Below are positions 32,062 to 43,505 of a DNA stretch of 64,000 bases, in pieces; position 1 is the first letter of the stretch; each line of letters begins with the position of its first letter. Source of the DNA: Adiantum capillus-veneris (taxonomy: Eukaryota; Streptophyta; Polypodiopsida; Polypodiales; Pteridaceae); the NCBI GenBank assembly GCA_014529385.2, contig CM043953.1, positions 112,408,549-112,472,548 of the forward strand. The letters run 5' to 3'. Under the pieces are notes generated by a model. The model worked only from the letters and a program-made list of their open reading frames with translations, did not search any database and was not told the origin of the DNA. Made by a program: the position numbers and the translations under genes.

Positions 32062-33843
32062 ATGGATTGGACGGAATTTCCCATTTTCACTGGGGTCAAA
32101 GATGCAGGAACCTGGCTGCAAGACTATGGGTTTTTCGTGCTGGAAAGGGGTTTGTCGAGTGAAGAAGGTGCGGTACAGGTGTTTCCTCTCCTGGTTCATG
32201 GTAAAGCGAGGCTATGGTTCGATGGCCTGCCTTATGAGGAAAAGGTGAATCATGAAGCACTGGAAGCGGCTTTTCGAAGAAAATATGTAGCAGAAGTGCA
32301 GTTGGATAAGGTAAAGAGAAGGCTGGACAATTTGAAGCAAGGCTTGGAAGCGGATTTTCAAGCGTTCCTATGGGAGTTTGAAGTCCTTTGGGGGAAGCTG
32401 ATAAAGGTAACTACTACTAAGAATGTTGGGTTTTTAAAAATGAGCAAGTTTTTGGATTGCTTGCATGAGGAAGTGCGTGATAAAGTGGAGATAGATGGCC
32501 TGGTGTCATACGAAGAAGTGGTGGCTATAGTGAAAGGGCGAACCAAGAAGATTCTCAAGAAGTGTGAAGCTAGACAGGGTTTGCCAGGTGTTCTTATGCC
32601 AAAGCAGGTTGATGCGAAGGTAGCCGAGCCAAGGATGGTGCGAAGAGAAGTGCATGTGCGAGAGGAACCGAGGGTTATGTGGTTCCAGAAAGACAGGATG
32701 GTTCCAATTCCGAGAATGCTACTAAGGGCGGCCCCAATTGTGGAGGATGCACATGTGATTCCAAATCGGGCAAAGGATATGCTGCCAAGTCAAGGTATGG
32801 TGGTTCAAGCTCCATTGAGTTGTGGTAAAGGTCAAAGAGTGCGGTTTGTAGATGACATTGAATGGATGAAGCTAGGGGAGATTCCTGAGCTTGAGACAAA
32901 GGAAGAGACTGTGTCGAGTGACAATAGCTCTATGGATACTGACACAAGTTGGGAGACTGATTCCTCTCAATCAAGGTATGATGAGTTTGATCTCTTGCAA
33001 GTGAGTGGAGATGCGGTGAATGCATGTGAAGAGCAAGGAGCAGTGAAAACCGTTATGCTCGATGGAGACCAAGTGGAGGAGCCCGAGCCTACAAGTGATG
33101 ATATGCAGGTGAAGGTGATGTGTGGTGCCATGTTAATGGCCATGTTGATGAAAGTGGCGGTGGAGTGTGCGGTAGTGGTACAACAGGTGTAGAGCTTTGC
33201 TAGGAGGGATGGAGCAACCTTTCCTAGGGAAGAAGATGAGGATAATGCAATAGAGAATGAGTTTCTCTCTTCCTTGATGGAGCATGATGCAGCAGTAGAG
33301 AAGATGCTTGAAGGGCATGTAATAGAAGCCGATAGGCAGGTGGTGTTAGTAGACCTTGCAGGGCCAATTGATGAGGGGGATCTTGATGATGTTGGGATTG
33401 AGTGCAATGCAGATGAGAAGGCAAGCATGGAGCCAAAGATAGAGGTGCTTCCTATGCAGCAAGTACACTCTGTGGTGGCAGAGAATACGGACTCCCAAAT
33501 TGTGTCCGAGCTTTCTAAAGGGATTTGTGAATGCTGGTTGAAAGAGATGCTGATAAAAGCGGCTGTACAGTGGGCTGTTGAGCAGGTACAGGATTTGCTG
33601 GGTGAGGATCTAGCTTTACATGGTTGGGAGGGTGGGTTAGGTATGTCAGGTATGTCAGGTCTGTTCGGTGCAAGCGATGGTGCAAGTATGTCTTTGGATG
33701 GTGAGCACGATGGTGCTCTATTTGGTGTCCTTGGAGGTGCTTTGTTGCGAGCGGGAAGTATTCCATGGGGTGCATGGAATAATAGAAGTATGCTACTGGC
33801 AGTTTGGGTATGCAGTTGGCTATGTGTTCTGGTATCGCATTAG
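32062..33843 (+). pseudogene. gag: gag-like ORF of element G with long acidic extension
   Basis: ATG at 32062 (AGTAATGGA). The first ~170 residues are a retrotransposon capsid domain: FPIFTGVKDAGTWLQDYGFF, LLVHGKARLWFDGLPYEE, DFQAFLWEFEVLWGKLIK, FLDCLHEEVRDKVEIDGL. After Lys/Arg-rich text comes an acidic Ser/Asp region (SSDNSSMDTDTSWETDSSQS). A TAG at 33190-33192 is the only stop; the same frame then continues another 217 codons to TAG 33843, ending hydrophobic (LLAVWVCSWLCVLVSH). No zinc knuckle and no pol motif are present. The context after the stop (UAG AGC UUU) is not a known readthrough signal, so mutation is likelier. It resembles the broken gag of H. Confidence 0.8.
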
Positions 33844-34075
33844 GCAAGGAAGATGTTACATGTAGACGGAAGAGACCAGTACATGGTGTTTGACCCAGGC
33901 AGTTGATGACAGGTAAAGCAGGGGGGTGGGCAACCCGCATGAAGAAAGACAGCGGGTAGCAGATGCCAGGTTTTGTACATATGTTAGGTGGTTTTGTGGT
34001 GTACACAGAGTTTGTTTTGGTGGGGCAGTTTTTTTACTGCAATAAGCCTGTTTGTGGTTGAACATAAATGTTCAA

Positions 34076-34090
34076 CAAGGGGGTGGGCAA
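34076..34090 (+). other. Polypurine tract of element G
   Basis: AAGGGGGTGGGCAA just before the TGATGG start of the 3' LTR. A partial second copy GGGGGGTGGGCAA occurs at about 33921. The 230 bases between ORF end and tract have no gene. Confidence 0.65.
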
Positions 34091-35853
34091 TGATGGTGCA
34101 GCCAAAGTTGGTCCGCACTGGGAAGCGTGCTATGAAGATCTATGGGTGCTAGCACGTGCATGGCAAAGGGCTAAAGTAGGAATGAAGGCCCTGGGCAAGC
34201 AGGTCATGGAAGAAATGTATATCTTATGCGGGTTTTTAGGTCAAAGAGGCTCCAGAAAGAGCCAATTGAAAAGACAGGCCAAAGTGTCTAAAGTGGAAGG
34301 AATGTGCCCTAACATAAATTGTTCCAGATGCTCTAGTAGTCTGTCTAGACGGCTCGTCAAACGGGGCTTCGGTGTGAAATATATGCCAGTCCGAACTTAG
34401 AAGGCTTTGCAGATGCCCAACGGACAAGCCAGGTACAGACAAGCGGCCAAAAGTGGGATCAATGGATAGGCATGAAGTGCTTGAGCTGGGAAGCATGCCG
34501 ATCTTTTTGGATTGTCAATCGGGGTCCGGATGTGCAAGTTATGGGCCGATGAACATTTATCGGGGGGCAGTTTTGACATTGTTTGACCGTCCCAGTGGAC
34601 ATGCCATGTGGAGGTCTCATATCCTCGCCAGGGTTCTAGAAGTGAGTTTGCGCTGTGTAGGGCCAGCCAAAAGTGACGACTCAACAATCGGATTTACATT
34701 GAACAAGATGCGGCTCAGCAAAGTGGGATGCAGTTTACAAGGAGGTGTGTACAAATGGTTTGGCCCATTTTTTCCTCGCTTCGGTTTTTCGGACTTGGAG
34801 TAGTCAAAGCGTGGCCGAGATGTGGCGAAACTCTTGAGGTTTGATGGTAGCGGGGTGAATCTACCTCGAGTTTTCAGCAAGCCTGTGCACATGCGAACAC
34901 TGGCCACATGGGAAGCTGGTGTTAAAATACCTATCCTTGGCTATAAATTGAAAGGGTGAAAAGGAAGGGTAAGCTGGAGATTTTTGATAAGCTAAATGAG
35001 AGTCCCAAAAAGCAAGGGCAGGGCGGGCTTTGGGGGGGGGGGGGGGGTAGAAAAGGAAAGGCTTGGGTTGAGAAGGCAGTGAAGCCCGTGCTAATGGTGG
35101 GAGCGTTTTTTTTATAAGTTTTAGGAAAAGAAGAAAAAGAGAGAGGGAGCATTTTCGAAGAAAGAAGGTTTTCTTTTTGCTGGGGAAGAAGGAGGAGGAA
35201 AATTGAAAATTGAGGAAAGAGAGAGACTTTGTGCGCTCGACATCAGCACACGTTGTCCGTGAAGGGGCTCGAAAGAGCGAGGGCCTTGTAGAAGAAGAAA
35301 CCAGCGAAGGCTGCCAAGAGAAAACGTTGCTGCCGATGGAAAGAAAAAGATGAATTTTCCCGCCGAGGTTTGTGCGGACGGATTCGGTTTGTCGATGGAG
35401 GTGTGTGCCCCTCTGTATAAAGCGGTGATGGTTATGGTGCGGCCTAGAGCAGACCGTGCGGATCTTTTACATAGTGTTTTTCATTGAGGGAAAGCTATCA
35501 TTGCCGGTTTTGGTGTCGTCTCTCTCCCTTTCCCCCCTTTCTTCTTTGCTCGTCTCCAAGGTGTGTGGTGCCGGTGTGTGTGAGCGCGTGCGTCCCCCGG
35601 GCCCCCTGTGTGTGAGAGAGAAAGAGAGAGAGGTGTCGAGTTGTGGAAGAGCTAGAAGCGGGCAAGATCGGTGTGATTGTTGTTTGGTGATTGTGCAAAG
35701 CGTGTGTACGTTGGACGAGCTGCAGGCGAGACCCTGCTAGAATGAGTTGCTTATTTTGAAGATGTTTTCAAGAGGATAGGGGTGATGTGAATACCCGAGC
35801 TATATAGGGGCAGTTGTTTGTGTGTCGGGTGTGTTCCCCATTCCCCCTCTCCA
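34091..35853 (+). repeat. 3' LTR of element G
   Basis: Starts TGATGGTGCAGCC and ends CTCTCCA; 1763 bp. It contains TATA-like CTATAAAT (34941) and a run of 16 G at 35032-35047 absent from the other LTR. The start TGATGGTGCA is matched by the start of LTR I on the other strand near 43081. Confidence 0.85.
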
Positions 35854-36425
35854 ACGTGTTGCCCCCGACGAGAGCTACGCGCCAATACCTACATTGCGCG
35901 CGTACGGTCCAGTTTTGCGAGCTCGACCTACGAGCTTCATCTAGTGATTCGGTGAGCATACGTTATCCGTTTTCTCATTTTAGCATATCCACGCATTCGC
36001 ATTGAGTAGAGCTACATATTAGGCACTTTAGTTTTTGGAAACGACGACCTGCAAGTTTCGACCAGACATCCTACGTGTTTTTGCACCAGGTGTTTTGTGT
36101 TGGGATTTTGGTTCATGGACCTTAGGGAGAGCAACCTATTGGTGTTAGTAGGGTCTCTTCAAGTTCTGTGGCGTTTCGAGACTGTTTAATGGGTATTCGG
36201 CTCTAAAAAGTGTTGCAGGAAATCTCTTCGTATGCACTCTTGAAGGCTGTAGCTTAGACATTGGGTAGAGACATCTGTAGGAATTAATCGAGAGTCGGTC
36301 GAGTGTAGATTGACACCCTACGCTTGCTTCCACACGCCTCCGGGTCGAGCTTCGTCCTTAGCTGACAAATCTTGTTAGGTGAGTTCTCGTTGTGCTGACG
36401 CCCGTCGCGACGTATCCGTCCAACA
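35854..36425 (+). repeat. 3' LTR of element A, right fragment
   Basis: Aligns to 389-958 from CGTGTTGCCCCCG to the CCAACA end. LTR bases 151-388 are missing between the two fragments, so the G insertion is associated with a deletion. Confidence 0.88.
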
Positions 36426-36915
36426 GCAATCACCAGATCTGCGCTCATGGAAGCTTGAAAGGCATTCCCAAGCTTGAGGAAAGAGTGTATTGCAAGTGTA
36501 TATAGTTATTTGTTGCCATACTTGCAGGAAAAATGCAGATTTTCATTTTCGGAGGTCATTTTTCAAGCCCCAAAAACAGTGTTTTTTGCATAACTTTTGC
36601 ATACGGAATGCGATTTATGTAAGGTCAGGGTGTAACCTGAGGTTTTGGCACGGTCCGTATGCAATGGTGCTGTCCATTTGAGCTGATTTTGACCTCTGAA
36701 ATTTCTGCAACAGCAGCAAGTTTTCGCTACATTTTTGGGCCGAAAACAATGTTTTTGGCATATCTTGCACACTCAGACTTAGATCTATATGATCTAGGGG
36801 TCTACCCCAGGGTTTGTCAAAGTTCCGGATGCAATGGTGATATCTGAGTTTCAAAATTTCGAACTCTAAAGTTTCTGCAGCAACTTGCATTTTTTTTGAG
36901 ACACAAAAATGTGCC
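36426..36915 (-). repeat. Degenerate tandem repeat beside A
   Basis: Two diverged units of roughly 165-190 bp (about 36545-36715 and 36735-36890) share, in order, AAAACA-TGTTTTT-GCATA, CC-GGGTTT/GAGGTTTTG, GCAATGGTG and TTTCTGCA(A/G)CA. They lie downstream of the minus-strand ORF remnant at 36916-38327, so may be its 3' untranslated region. No gene. Confidence 0.55.
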
Positions 36916-38327
36916 GTGACTATTGACTTGCTGGCTGGTCTCTGTTGGGTTCATTGCCCTCTGTGGCAGTTGATCCACCAGCTTCAGAGTCTGAGGGTGG
37001 GGAAGGAGGAAAATTATCATCATCATCAGGTTTGCCTGCCGGATTGTCCTCCCCTACCTCATCATGTTCTTCTTCCCTCTTAGACTCCTCATCATCGGGA
37101 TCATTTTGCTTATTGATATAATCTATGATGGCCTGATATACTAAGGTTGTGCTGTATTCAGAGAGATTTTCTTGTAGATCACTCTACATAGTCTCCATGA
37201 GTGCCTTCAAATTGTCCATATACAAAGTGACACTGACATTTCCTTGTGGGTTCAAAATACCAACAAGGTTATTATAGCTATTTCTCTCTATCTGGAATCT
37301 ATCAGCATCTCTTGAGGCTGATTCCTTGTCTTCATTTAACTGCCAATTTTTTGTTTTGAGCTTGGACAACTTTGCTTGCAACTCCTTAATTGTTCTTGCT
37401 GATGACTGATTTTCAAAAATACCATGCCAAAGAGACTGTGTTATCCCATCCTTTTGAAGTTTGTGAATCTACCATTCGCTACTTTCCAATTCTTCTTTCA
37501 GCTTAGATACTTCTTCATTGGAAGCTGACGCATCCATCATCTGTCCTAAGGAATTGACAATGGTGTTGAGTCAGATTGAATTGGCTCATAAACCATAACG
37601 AGATCTATGTATGGCAATGCTGCCAAATCTGTTTTTGAAGAATTATTTGACCTTTGAGAAGGTTATGCTGTAGTTGCTGCAATCAATCCTTCTTGGTTAC
37701 GGATAAATACATTTCGCTGAAAAGAACTTTGGTGGCTGAGCTGGCAGGTGCTGGGTCCTTTCCTTTGTCATTATTAACTGCCATTTGTTCAGTGCTTGGC
37801 ATTTCTTGCTGGCCTTTTCCAGTGCTGATCTCTACAGGTGTTACTGAAGTTTGGTCTGTTGAGGATTTTTCAGTGGGCAAGGGCTTGACCTGACTCTTTA
37901 GTTGCTTGAATAGATCAGTACTCTTTGCCAACATAATCCTTGGTTTCTTTGAAGCAGCAAACTCCACCTATGTGGCCTTCCTCTTCTGTCTAGGTAGGGC
38001 CAATTGATTGCATGGAGCCTCTTTGTATGAAGATAGCTCTACATTGTTAGTGGCTAGAATGGGCTTTGGACTCCAAGCCATCTTTACTTGAAAAGAGGCT
38101 TCTGGAGTAGTTGCCTAGTATAGAAATTTCCATACATACCAAGCCAACCTCCAATACATTTTGAGATTTTAGCTTGGCAGTCTACTGTAACACATTATGA
38201 GACAAGACTTTCTATAGGCTAAGGGGATGTCCAGTCCTGCTACTACAACCCCTTGTGCACCAGCCTTCCTTTTCTTTTTGGTTGCTTTATCCTCCTTCAG
38301 AGCCAGACTTATCTGCTCTTTAGACGC
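36916..38327 (-). pseudogene. Remnant of a Lys-rich, coiled-coil, acidic-tailed ORF
   Basis: Minus-strand text from 38327 leftward: SKEQISLALKEDKATKKKRK, then after stops FQVKMAWSPKPILATNNVEL, an open 94-codon part (37967-37683, SKKPRIMLAKSTDLFKQLKS), a helical part (37381-37184, LSKLKTKNWQLNEDKESASR) and an acidic tail (DPDDEESKREEEHDEVGEDN; SDSEAGGSTATEG). Basic start, coiled coil and acidic tail recall the third ORF of element A, but I see no direct match. Element E is inserted at its right. Probably a third-ORF relic of another element, or a dead host gene. Confidence 0.5.
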
Positions 38328-39475
38328 TGTGAGCGGGATGGAAACACAAACAACGCCTCTATAATCACTTGACACACACTCTTGGGATGATACACACACA
38401 CTATGAGGCACCACTCACCTTACACAATCCACGTGACCGAGACAGGGAACACATCGATGGAGTTAGAGGAGAGAGACTATCCATTCGCCCACTCCACACA
38501 GAGATACACACACACACACACACACACGCCCAAAAAAATCAGCTCAAAAGAGGAGATTCTCTTATGTTTAGATACAATTGAGCTTGGGCCAACACCAATG
38601 GGGCAAATAGCTCACACAATATGGGTAAAATATGCCAGATACAATCACAATTTGGAGCAGAAGATTCGCTCATAGGAGAAACTTATACAGCCAAAACAAC
38701 AGAAAAACAGTGAGGAAATTGGCAAAATGGATAGTTCCATCATGTCCAGAAAGGCCCAAAACCCCAGTCTACAATGTCAAAGTGCTCAAATCTGACCTCG
38801 GATGAGCAGTTTATGACCAAAATAGGCTCCAAACACAACAAAAACTTAGTTGCGGCTGTTCCTCCTATTCTCTCCACGTTTTTTCTGGAATTCTCTCAGG
38901 TTTTTTAGCTCCCACACGTATCTTTATTATTTGGGCACCTTTGGCCTTTTAGTTGACCTCAAGAGGACCCCGAACAGGCCAAAAAGTGGCCTTGCAGTGC
39001 ATAGTTGTCACCCTGCTGCATCCATCCGCACACCTGGCACTCAAATTTTTCCAATAATGCATGCCGCAATCACGTGAAGTGGCCAAAAAATACGATTCTC
39101 ATGATGACCTTTTTGCATAATTATCACAAGAAAACACCCACGTTGTGTCCGTACTTATCCACGTGCAAATATTGACCCCATTCGACCTCCTGACGCCACT
39201 AGATGCCATCTGACGCACCTGCTTGCCTCATGTCGTCGGCCTGCGGATAGCTTCCTTGAGAATTTTTATGCATTACCAAATCCTCATCATCATAGAGAAA
39301 ACACAGTGGTACTGGTGATAGTGAAAATTGATTCACTATGTACACCCTGCCCTACTTGTACACATGTGGGTCCCACGTAACGACCTGGCTCTTGAAAATG
39401 GGCAATCCTTTATTCAATGCACCATGCATGTGTATGTACATATGTGCAATCCCTTGCTCCAAAAAACCTTTAACA
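38328..39475 (-). repeat. 3' LTR of element E
   Basis: On the minus strand starts TGTTAAAGG and ends CGCTCACA; 1148 bp. Matches D's LTRs at 48888 and 59839, including the 32-bp end found only in 3' LTRs here. Contains (CA)n at 38506-38527. Confidence 0.88.
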
Positions 39476-39490
39476 TAGTTTTCCTATCCC
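39476..39490 (-). other. Polypurine tract of element E
   Basis: Minus strand GGGGATAGGAAAACTA, directly before the LTR; D has GGGGATGGGAAAATTA. Confidence 0.75.
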
Positions 39491-39503
39491 CTAGCCTGCT
39501 AGA

Positions 39504-40740
39504 TCATTCATGATCAGCAGTAGAAAAAAGAGATATGAGACTCGCCGCGTCACAGGTCTCCTCATCCCTCACAGACATTACTTGTTCTACAGACAGCTCA
39601 TCTTGCTCCACCATCATCAATCTAGCATGATACAATTTAAGATGCAATCCATTTACCCTTGACTTATGTAGAATCCCATCCAGTCTAGCCAACTGATATG
39701 TACCATTGGGAAAACACTCCACTACCTTGAAAGGGCCTTCCCACTTAATTTGAAACTTCTTTTGGAATGTCTTGTCCAGCTTACTGTTGTGGCACAAAAC
39801 CAAGTCATGCTTTTTGATACCCTTACTTTTGACCTTTTCATTTATCTTTTCCAAAACCTTATCTTGCATCTATCCATAATATTCCAATGCACTCATCCTA
39901 TCCAGCTGAGACTCTTGTAACTGTAAGAGCCTCTCTTTGAATGCATCACTGCCCAAGAAACTTCTCTAACATCTTGACCGCAGGCAACTCTACTTCCACA
40001 AGCAATAGCGCTTCCTTTCCATATACCAACTGAAATGGAGTAAACCATGTACCTATCTTCATCAAAGTACGGTAAGCCCATAATGCACTAGGCAATTCCA
40101 TATCCCAATTCTTTCCTTGGTACTCTGTCACTTTCGAAAGAATTTGTACCAACTCACCATTGAATCTTTCATTTAAGACATTACATTGTGGGTAATAAGG
40201 AGTGGTATGATGGTGCCTAATCTTCATATTTTCGCATACGAAGTCTAAAAGTTTAGCTCTAAATCCTGGCCCCTTATCCAAAAGTAGCTCCAACGGCACC
40301 CCAAACTTGCAACATATTTCATCGTACACAAATTTTTCCACATCCTTTGCAGTGATTTGTTTTACTGCTATAGCCTCTACCAATCTAGAGAGATAGTCCA
40401 CTATAGTCAAAATATAGATTTTGCCCCTGCTTGTGATAGGTAACGGGCCTATTGCATCAATCCCCCACTTTTCCAACACATCACACGCCATAATGATTTT
40501 TCGTAGCTTTGGCTTCAACTCTCTCTTCCCAAATGCTTGACACCTATTGCAAGACCTACACCAATGGTGAACATCCTTATGCACACTAGGCCATACATAC
40601 CCTTCTTGCAAGATCTTATGCAAGGTGATCTTTAGAGCAAAATGTCCGCCACATGCGCCTTCATGATTCTCTTCCAACACTCTATAAAGCTCCTCCCACC
40701 AAGGTACATGTCTCAACACGAGATCAGACCCTTTCATGTA
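39504..40740 (-). pseudogene. Integrase of element E
   Basis: Zinc domain ENHEGACGGHF ... HHWCRSCNRCQAF. Core: KWGIDAIGPLPITSRGK (Asp), LLLDKGPGFRAKLLD (Asp; D has LLSDKGPGF), NERFNGELVQIL (Glu). C-terminus: KKHDLVLCHNSKLDKTFQKK, WEGPFKVVECFPNGTYQL. A frameshift at about 39950 (FLGQ/SDAFKERLL) splits an otherwise open frame (39946-40737 and 39504-39869), with a TAG near 39870. All three catalytic acidic residues are readable. It ends STADHE, the same as D. Confidence 0.88.
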
Positions 40741-41138
40741 TCAGACATCACCTACCAATTTGTACCTGGATGCTCTTCACACAAAACCATACTTCTTAGA
40801 CTTGTGAATGTCCTTCAGAATGATTCCTGCTAGAAAAAACTCCTCTTCTTGAGCCAAATTTTCCTGGCCATGATAAAGAGGTAAATTGATCCTTAACACA
40901 AATAGCTCCCCAATCATGCTTTGAGCTGCTTCATGTGCCTCTCCATTTAGAGCACGTTCAATGTGTCTGATGCTCCATGCCTCAAACTTTTTTAGCAGGC
41001 CTTTATTTCTGAAACACATTTCCTTCAATGAGGTGTTCTTACTCTTCCACACACCCAGCACTTGCTTCACAACTAACAAGGCATCACCTTTTATGCTCAT
41101 TCTCCTAATCCCCTGCTTCAAACAAATGTGTAATCCGG
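40741..41138 (-). pseudogene. Second (plant-type) RNase H of element E, C-terminal half
   Basis: GIRRMSIKGDALLVVKQVLG, VWKSKNTSLKEMC and HIERALNGEAHEAAQSM match the plant RNase H family (pattern I-x-GDS-LVV-Q, KN--L, HI-R--N--AD--A). Its GDS reads GDA and the usual AD reads AH, so catalysis is doubtful. The 5' half is lost where LTR I starts at 41139. EEEFFLAGI and KSKKYGFV link to integrase. Confidence 0.78.
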
Positions 41139-43081
41139 TGGAGAGGGGGAATAGGAAACACACCCAGCACAAAAAATATTTGCCTCTCTATAGCCCAGGG
41201 ACTCCACAGCACCCCTAACCTCTTAAATAACACCTTCAAATTGGCTAATTTGCACTAACAACTCCGCTTTAGCATACAAAACAACTATCTCACACCTTGC
41301 AGAAAACACCTCACAACACAAATGCACCCATAGTGCTCAACTCACCCTTTCCGTCTCACAAAACACTCCTAATCTGCCCTCTTGGTAGCACCTTTCAAGC
41401 TGCAGGCAAACCCTCTACAAGCAATGGCCAATACACGAAGAGGGAGAGAAAAGGAGGGGAATGGGGAGAAGCAACACAAGAGATTGGCGCAAATGAGTGC
41501 CATTATTGCATAGTGAGTAGTACAATCAAGTATGCAGCTTCCATGGCAAGCTTAGCAACACACAACCTTCAAGCTTCCACTCACACACTGAGACAAAAAA
41601 GCCCTCAAAATTTTTGCATTTACAACCTTTTATAGGAGTGCCTCTATGAGGTCCAAAAGAAGAAAAAAGGATGAGTTTCTTCTCCCATAGCCTTCACTTA
41701 GAGCTTCTTTTAGAATTTGATTGCATTGCCAACACTTGGCATAGTTCATTTTTGGAAAGAATTCCATGGTGTGCACATTGGTCCTTCCCCTTTGGCCGCC
41801 CGGCTTGCCTCTTGGGCCTTTGAGTGTCCTTGGCCTTGCCTTTAACTGCCCCATCATCACCTCTCTGCAGCGGGACCCCTCCCCTATCGAGGCAATAGCG
41901 ATGTCCCTATTTGGGGGGGGGGGTACACGGGCCCTTAGTTTCCACGTCATCACTATGAAACTCCATCCCACGCGAGCGCCCACGGGCGCGCCACCTCCCT
42001 GCACCACCAAACCGCCGCGCGCAGCGCCTGGCAGGGCCCCCCACACGCACGCCATCGCCATGGGAGGAGAGCTCCCCTCTCTCTCCCCTCCTTTGTATCA
42101 ATGGGGAGCCATGATCCACCCTATATACTGCGGCCACTGGTCCTTCTGTTGCGCATATGGGATATTAGCTCGGCCACGTGGCAGCTCCACATTGACTTGC
42201 ACCCCAAGGTTCATAAACCCCTTTAAAAAAGTATAGAAAAAAACTTTTTATTTTGGTCCTCTTCCCCCAGCTCCCATTCTTTGCTCTAAGGTTGGACTGC
42301 CACGTTGTAACAACCTACTGAAACTCCATCTTCACAGCTCCAACCACACTCTCTGTCTCTGCATTTTGATTCATCGGCACCCTCGAACCAAGGCTTTCAA
42401 AAAGTGAAAAAATCATCTACAACCAACTTTGGACAAAGGCACCCAAACTTCCGACTGCTGTAACTCCTTGCTCCGGACTCCGTTTGACATGCAGCCACTT
42501 CTTGCTGGCTCCGTATGATGCACACCCTACTCAAGACCTTCACCAGTGCTCAAAAGATTCCAGAGGGCACATTCTCCAATGCGGCCAAGTGGGCTTAGAC
42601 CCGGCCCCTAGAAAAACTTCAAATGATCATATCTTGCAAACCATGGCTCCGATCCACAATCCAAAAAGACACATAGGTTCCATGAATTGATCTCTACACA
42701 TCTGTACCTCGACTTCCCCTTGGACCACCTGTCCCCAGCTGCCTTGTCCGGCAAGAATCTGCAAACCACTAAAACTTCAACCTTCAATAACTTGGGCCCC
42801 GTAGCTTGGTTTGATGAGCCGTCTGGACTTGATCCTTCAGCACTTCAAGCTCGTCATTCTTGGACCCAAAAGCTGCACTTTGCATCTCCTTCACCTGCTT
42901 CCCCAATTAGCCCATTATGGAGCCTTCCTTGGCCTATAAGCCACATCATGCATACAATTCCGCTGCTACCTGCCAAACCATGATTTTTCTAGCTGCTCCA
43001 GTCCTTTGCCATGCTTCTATTTGCCTGCATACATCTGCCCATGCCACCTTCTAGAGTCGACACACTTTCGTTGCACCATCG
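41139..43081 (-). repeat. LTR I (G/H-type) abutting element E
   Basis: Minus strand starts CGATGGTGCAACG (G: TGATGGTGCAGCC) and ends TTCCCCCTCTCCA like G and H. Internal matches to H include CAAGTGTTGGCAATGCAA (62700 and complement of about 41730) and the TATA region. No primer site follows its end and no polypurine tract precedes its start, and flanking 5-mers differ, so it is a solo or stranded LTR. Confidence 0.75.
41627..41634 (-). promoter_or_regulatory. TATA-like box of LTR I
   Basis: Minus strand TATAAAAG, in the same LTR context as 62809-62816 in element H. Confidence 0.5.
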
Positions 43082-43299
43082 GCTTCCAAAGTAGCATATT
43101 CAGCACACTCATCATCAATCTCATAATATCAAGTCTCATCACATAAACACTGTCATAATAATCACCAGATACCGAATCCCAATCCAATTCCAATTCCATA
43201 ATATAAGTCCAAATCCAAATCACTTTCATTATGTACCCGGGTAACAAAATCATACCAGTTACAGTGGTGGCCAGCCACTGCAGCATGATTTTGGGATCG

Positions 43300-43505
43300 G
43301 TGTTGCCTCAACCGGCGAGTCTACACCAATAAAACGTGTTGCCTAGATCAGTGAATCTGCACTAATGCTGCCTAAATCGACGAATCTGCATTTGATATAA
43401 GTTCAAAAAGCATGAATCTGTAGTTTGCTGTTGTGCTGCCTAAATCGGCGAATCTACACTAGATGAGCATTGACACACTGCCTAAATCGGCGAATCTGTG
43501 TTCCT
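43300..43505. repeat. Degenerate repeat with core TGCCTAAATCGGCGAATCTG
   Basis: Five copies of a ~23-base core (near 43303, 43339, 43368, 43435, 43477) at irregular spacing of 29-67 bases, differing at a few positions. Confidence 0.75.

Larger units (their letters stand above)
30443..35853 (+). mobile_element. Element G: non-autonomous gag-only LTR element (TR-GAG type) inside A's 3' LTR
   Basis: Two direct repeats, 30443-31948 and 34091-35853 (the first lacks its opening ~264 bases), flank about 2.1 kb that holds a primer site, one gag-like ORF and a polypurine tract, with no protease, RT or integrase. This fits the described TR-GAG class: LTR elements with only a gag domain, mobilised in trans. 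Its gag and LTR resemble element H at the right end. Confidence 0.85.
34..36425 (+). mobile_element. Element A: large Athila/Tat-like Ty3/gypsy retrotransposon, interrupted by B and G
   Basis: The ends are TGTTAG... at 34 and ...CCAACA at 36425. A tRNA-Asp-like primer site follows the 5' LTR and a purine tract precedes the 3' LTR. Pol domains run PR, RT, RH, INT as in Ty3/gypsy, followed by a second retropepsin-like domain and a large third ORF. Removing element B with one target duplication and element G leaves about 18.8 kb. The coding region has many stops and frameshifts, lacks the RT YxDD box and has a mutated RNase H Asp, so A is dead. Flanks CCAAC (29-33) and GCAAT (36426-36430) do not form a clear target duplication. 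Placement near Athila/Tat is inference from RT/RH motifs and the primer site. Confidence 0.88.
38328..41138 (-). mobile_element. Element E: 3' part of a Tat-like element (dual RNase H, integrase, LTR)
   Basis: Minus strand: plant-type second RNase H (41138-40741), integrase (40740-39504), polypurine tract, 3' LTR (39475-38328). The 5' part is cut off by LTR I at 41139. Integrase and LTR closely match element D, so D and E are one family. A second, archaeal-type RNase H beside integrase is a known mark of Tat-lineage Ty3/gypsy elements. Confidence 0.85.

Noticed and set aside
33190-33192. Programmed readthrough of the amber codon in G
   Set aside because: The context UAG AGC UUU fits no known readthrough signal; a point mutation is simpler.
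41904-42236. GC-rich frames of 76-156 codons on both strands
   Set aside because: Overlapping frames in a GC-rich part of LTR I, Pro/Arg/Gly-rich with no motif; shadows of composition.
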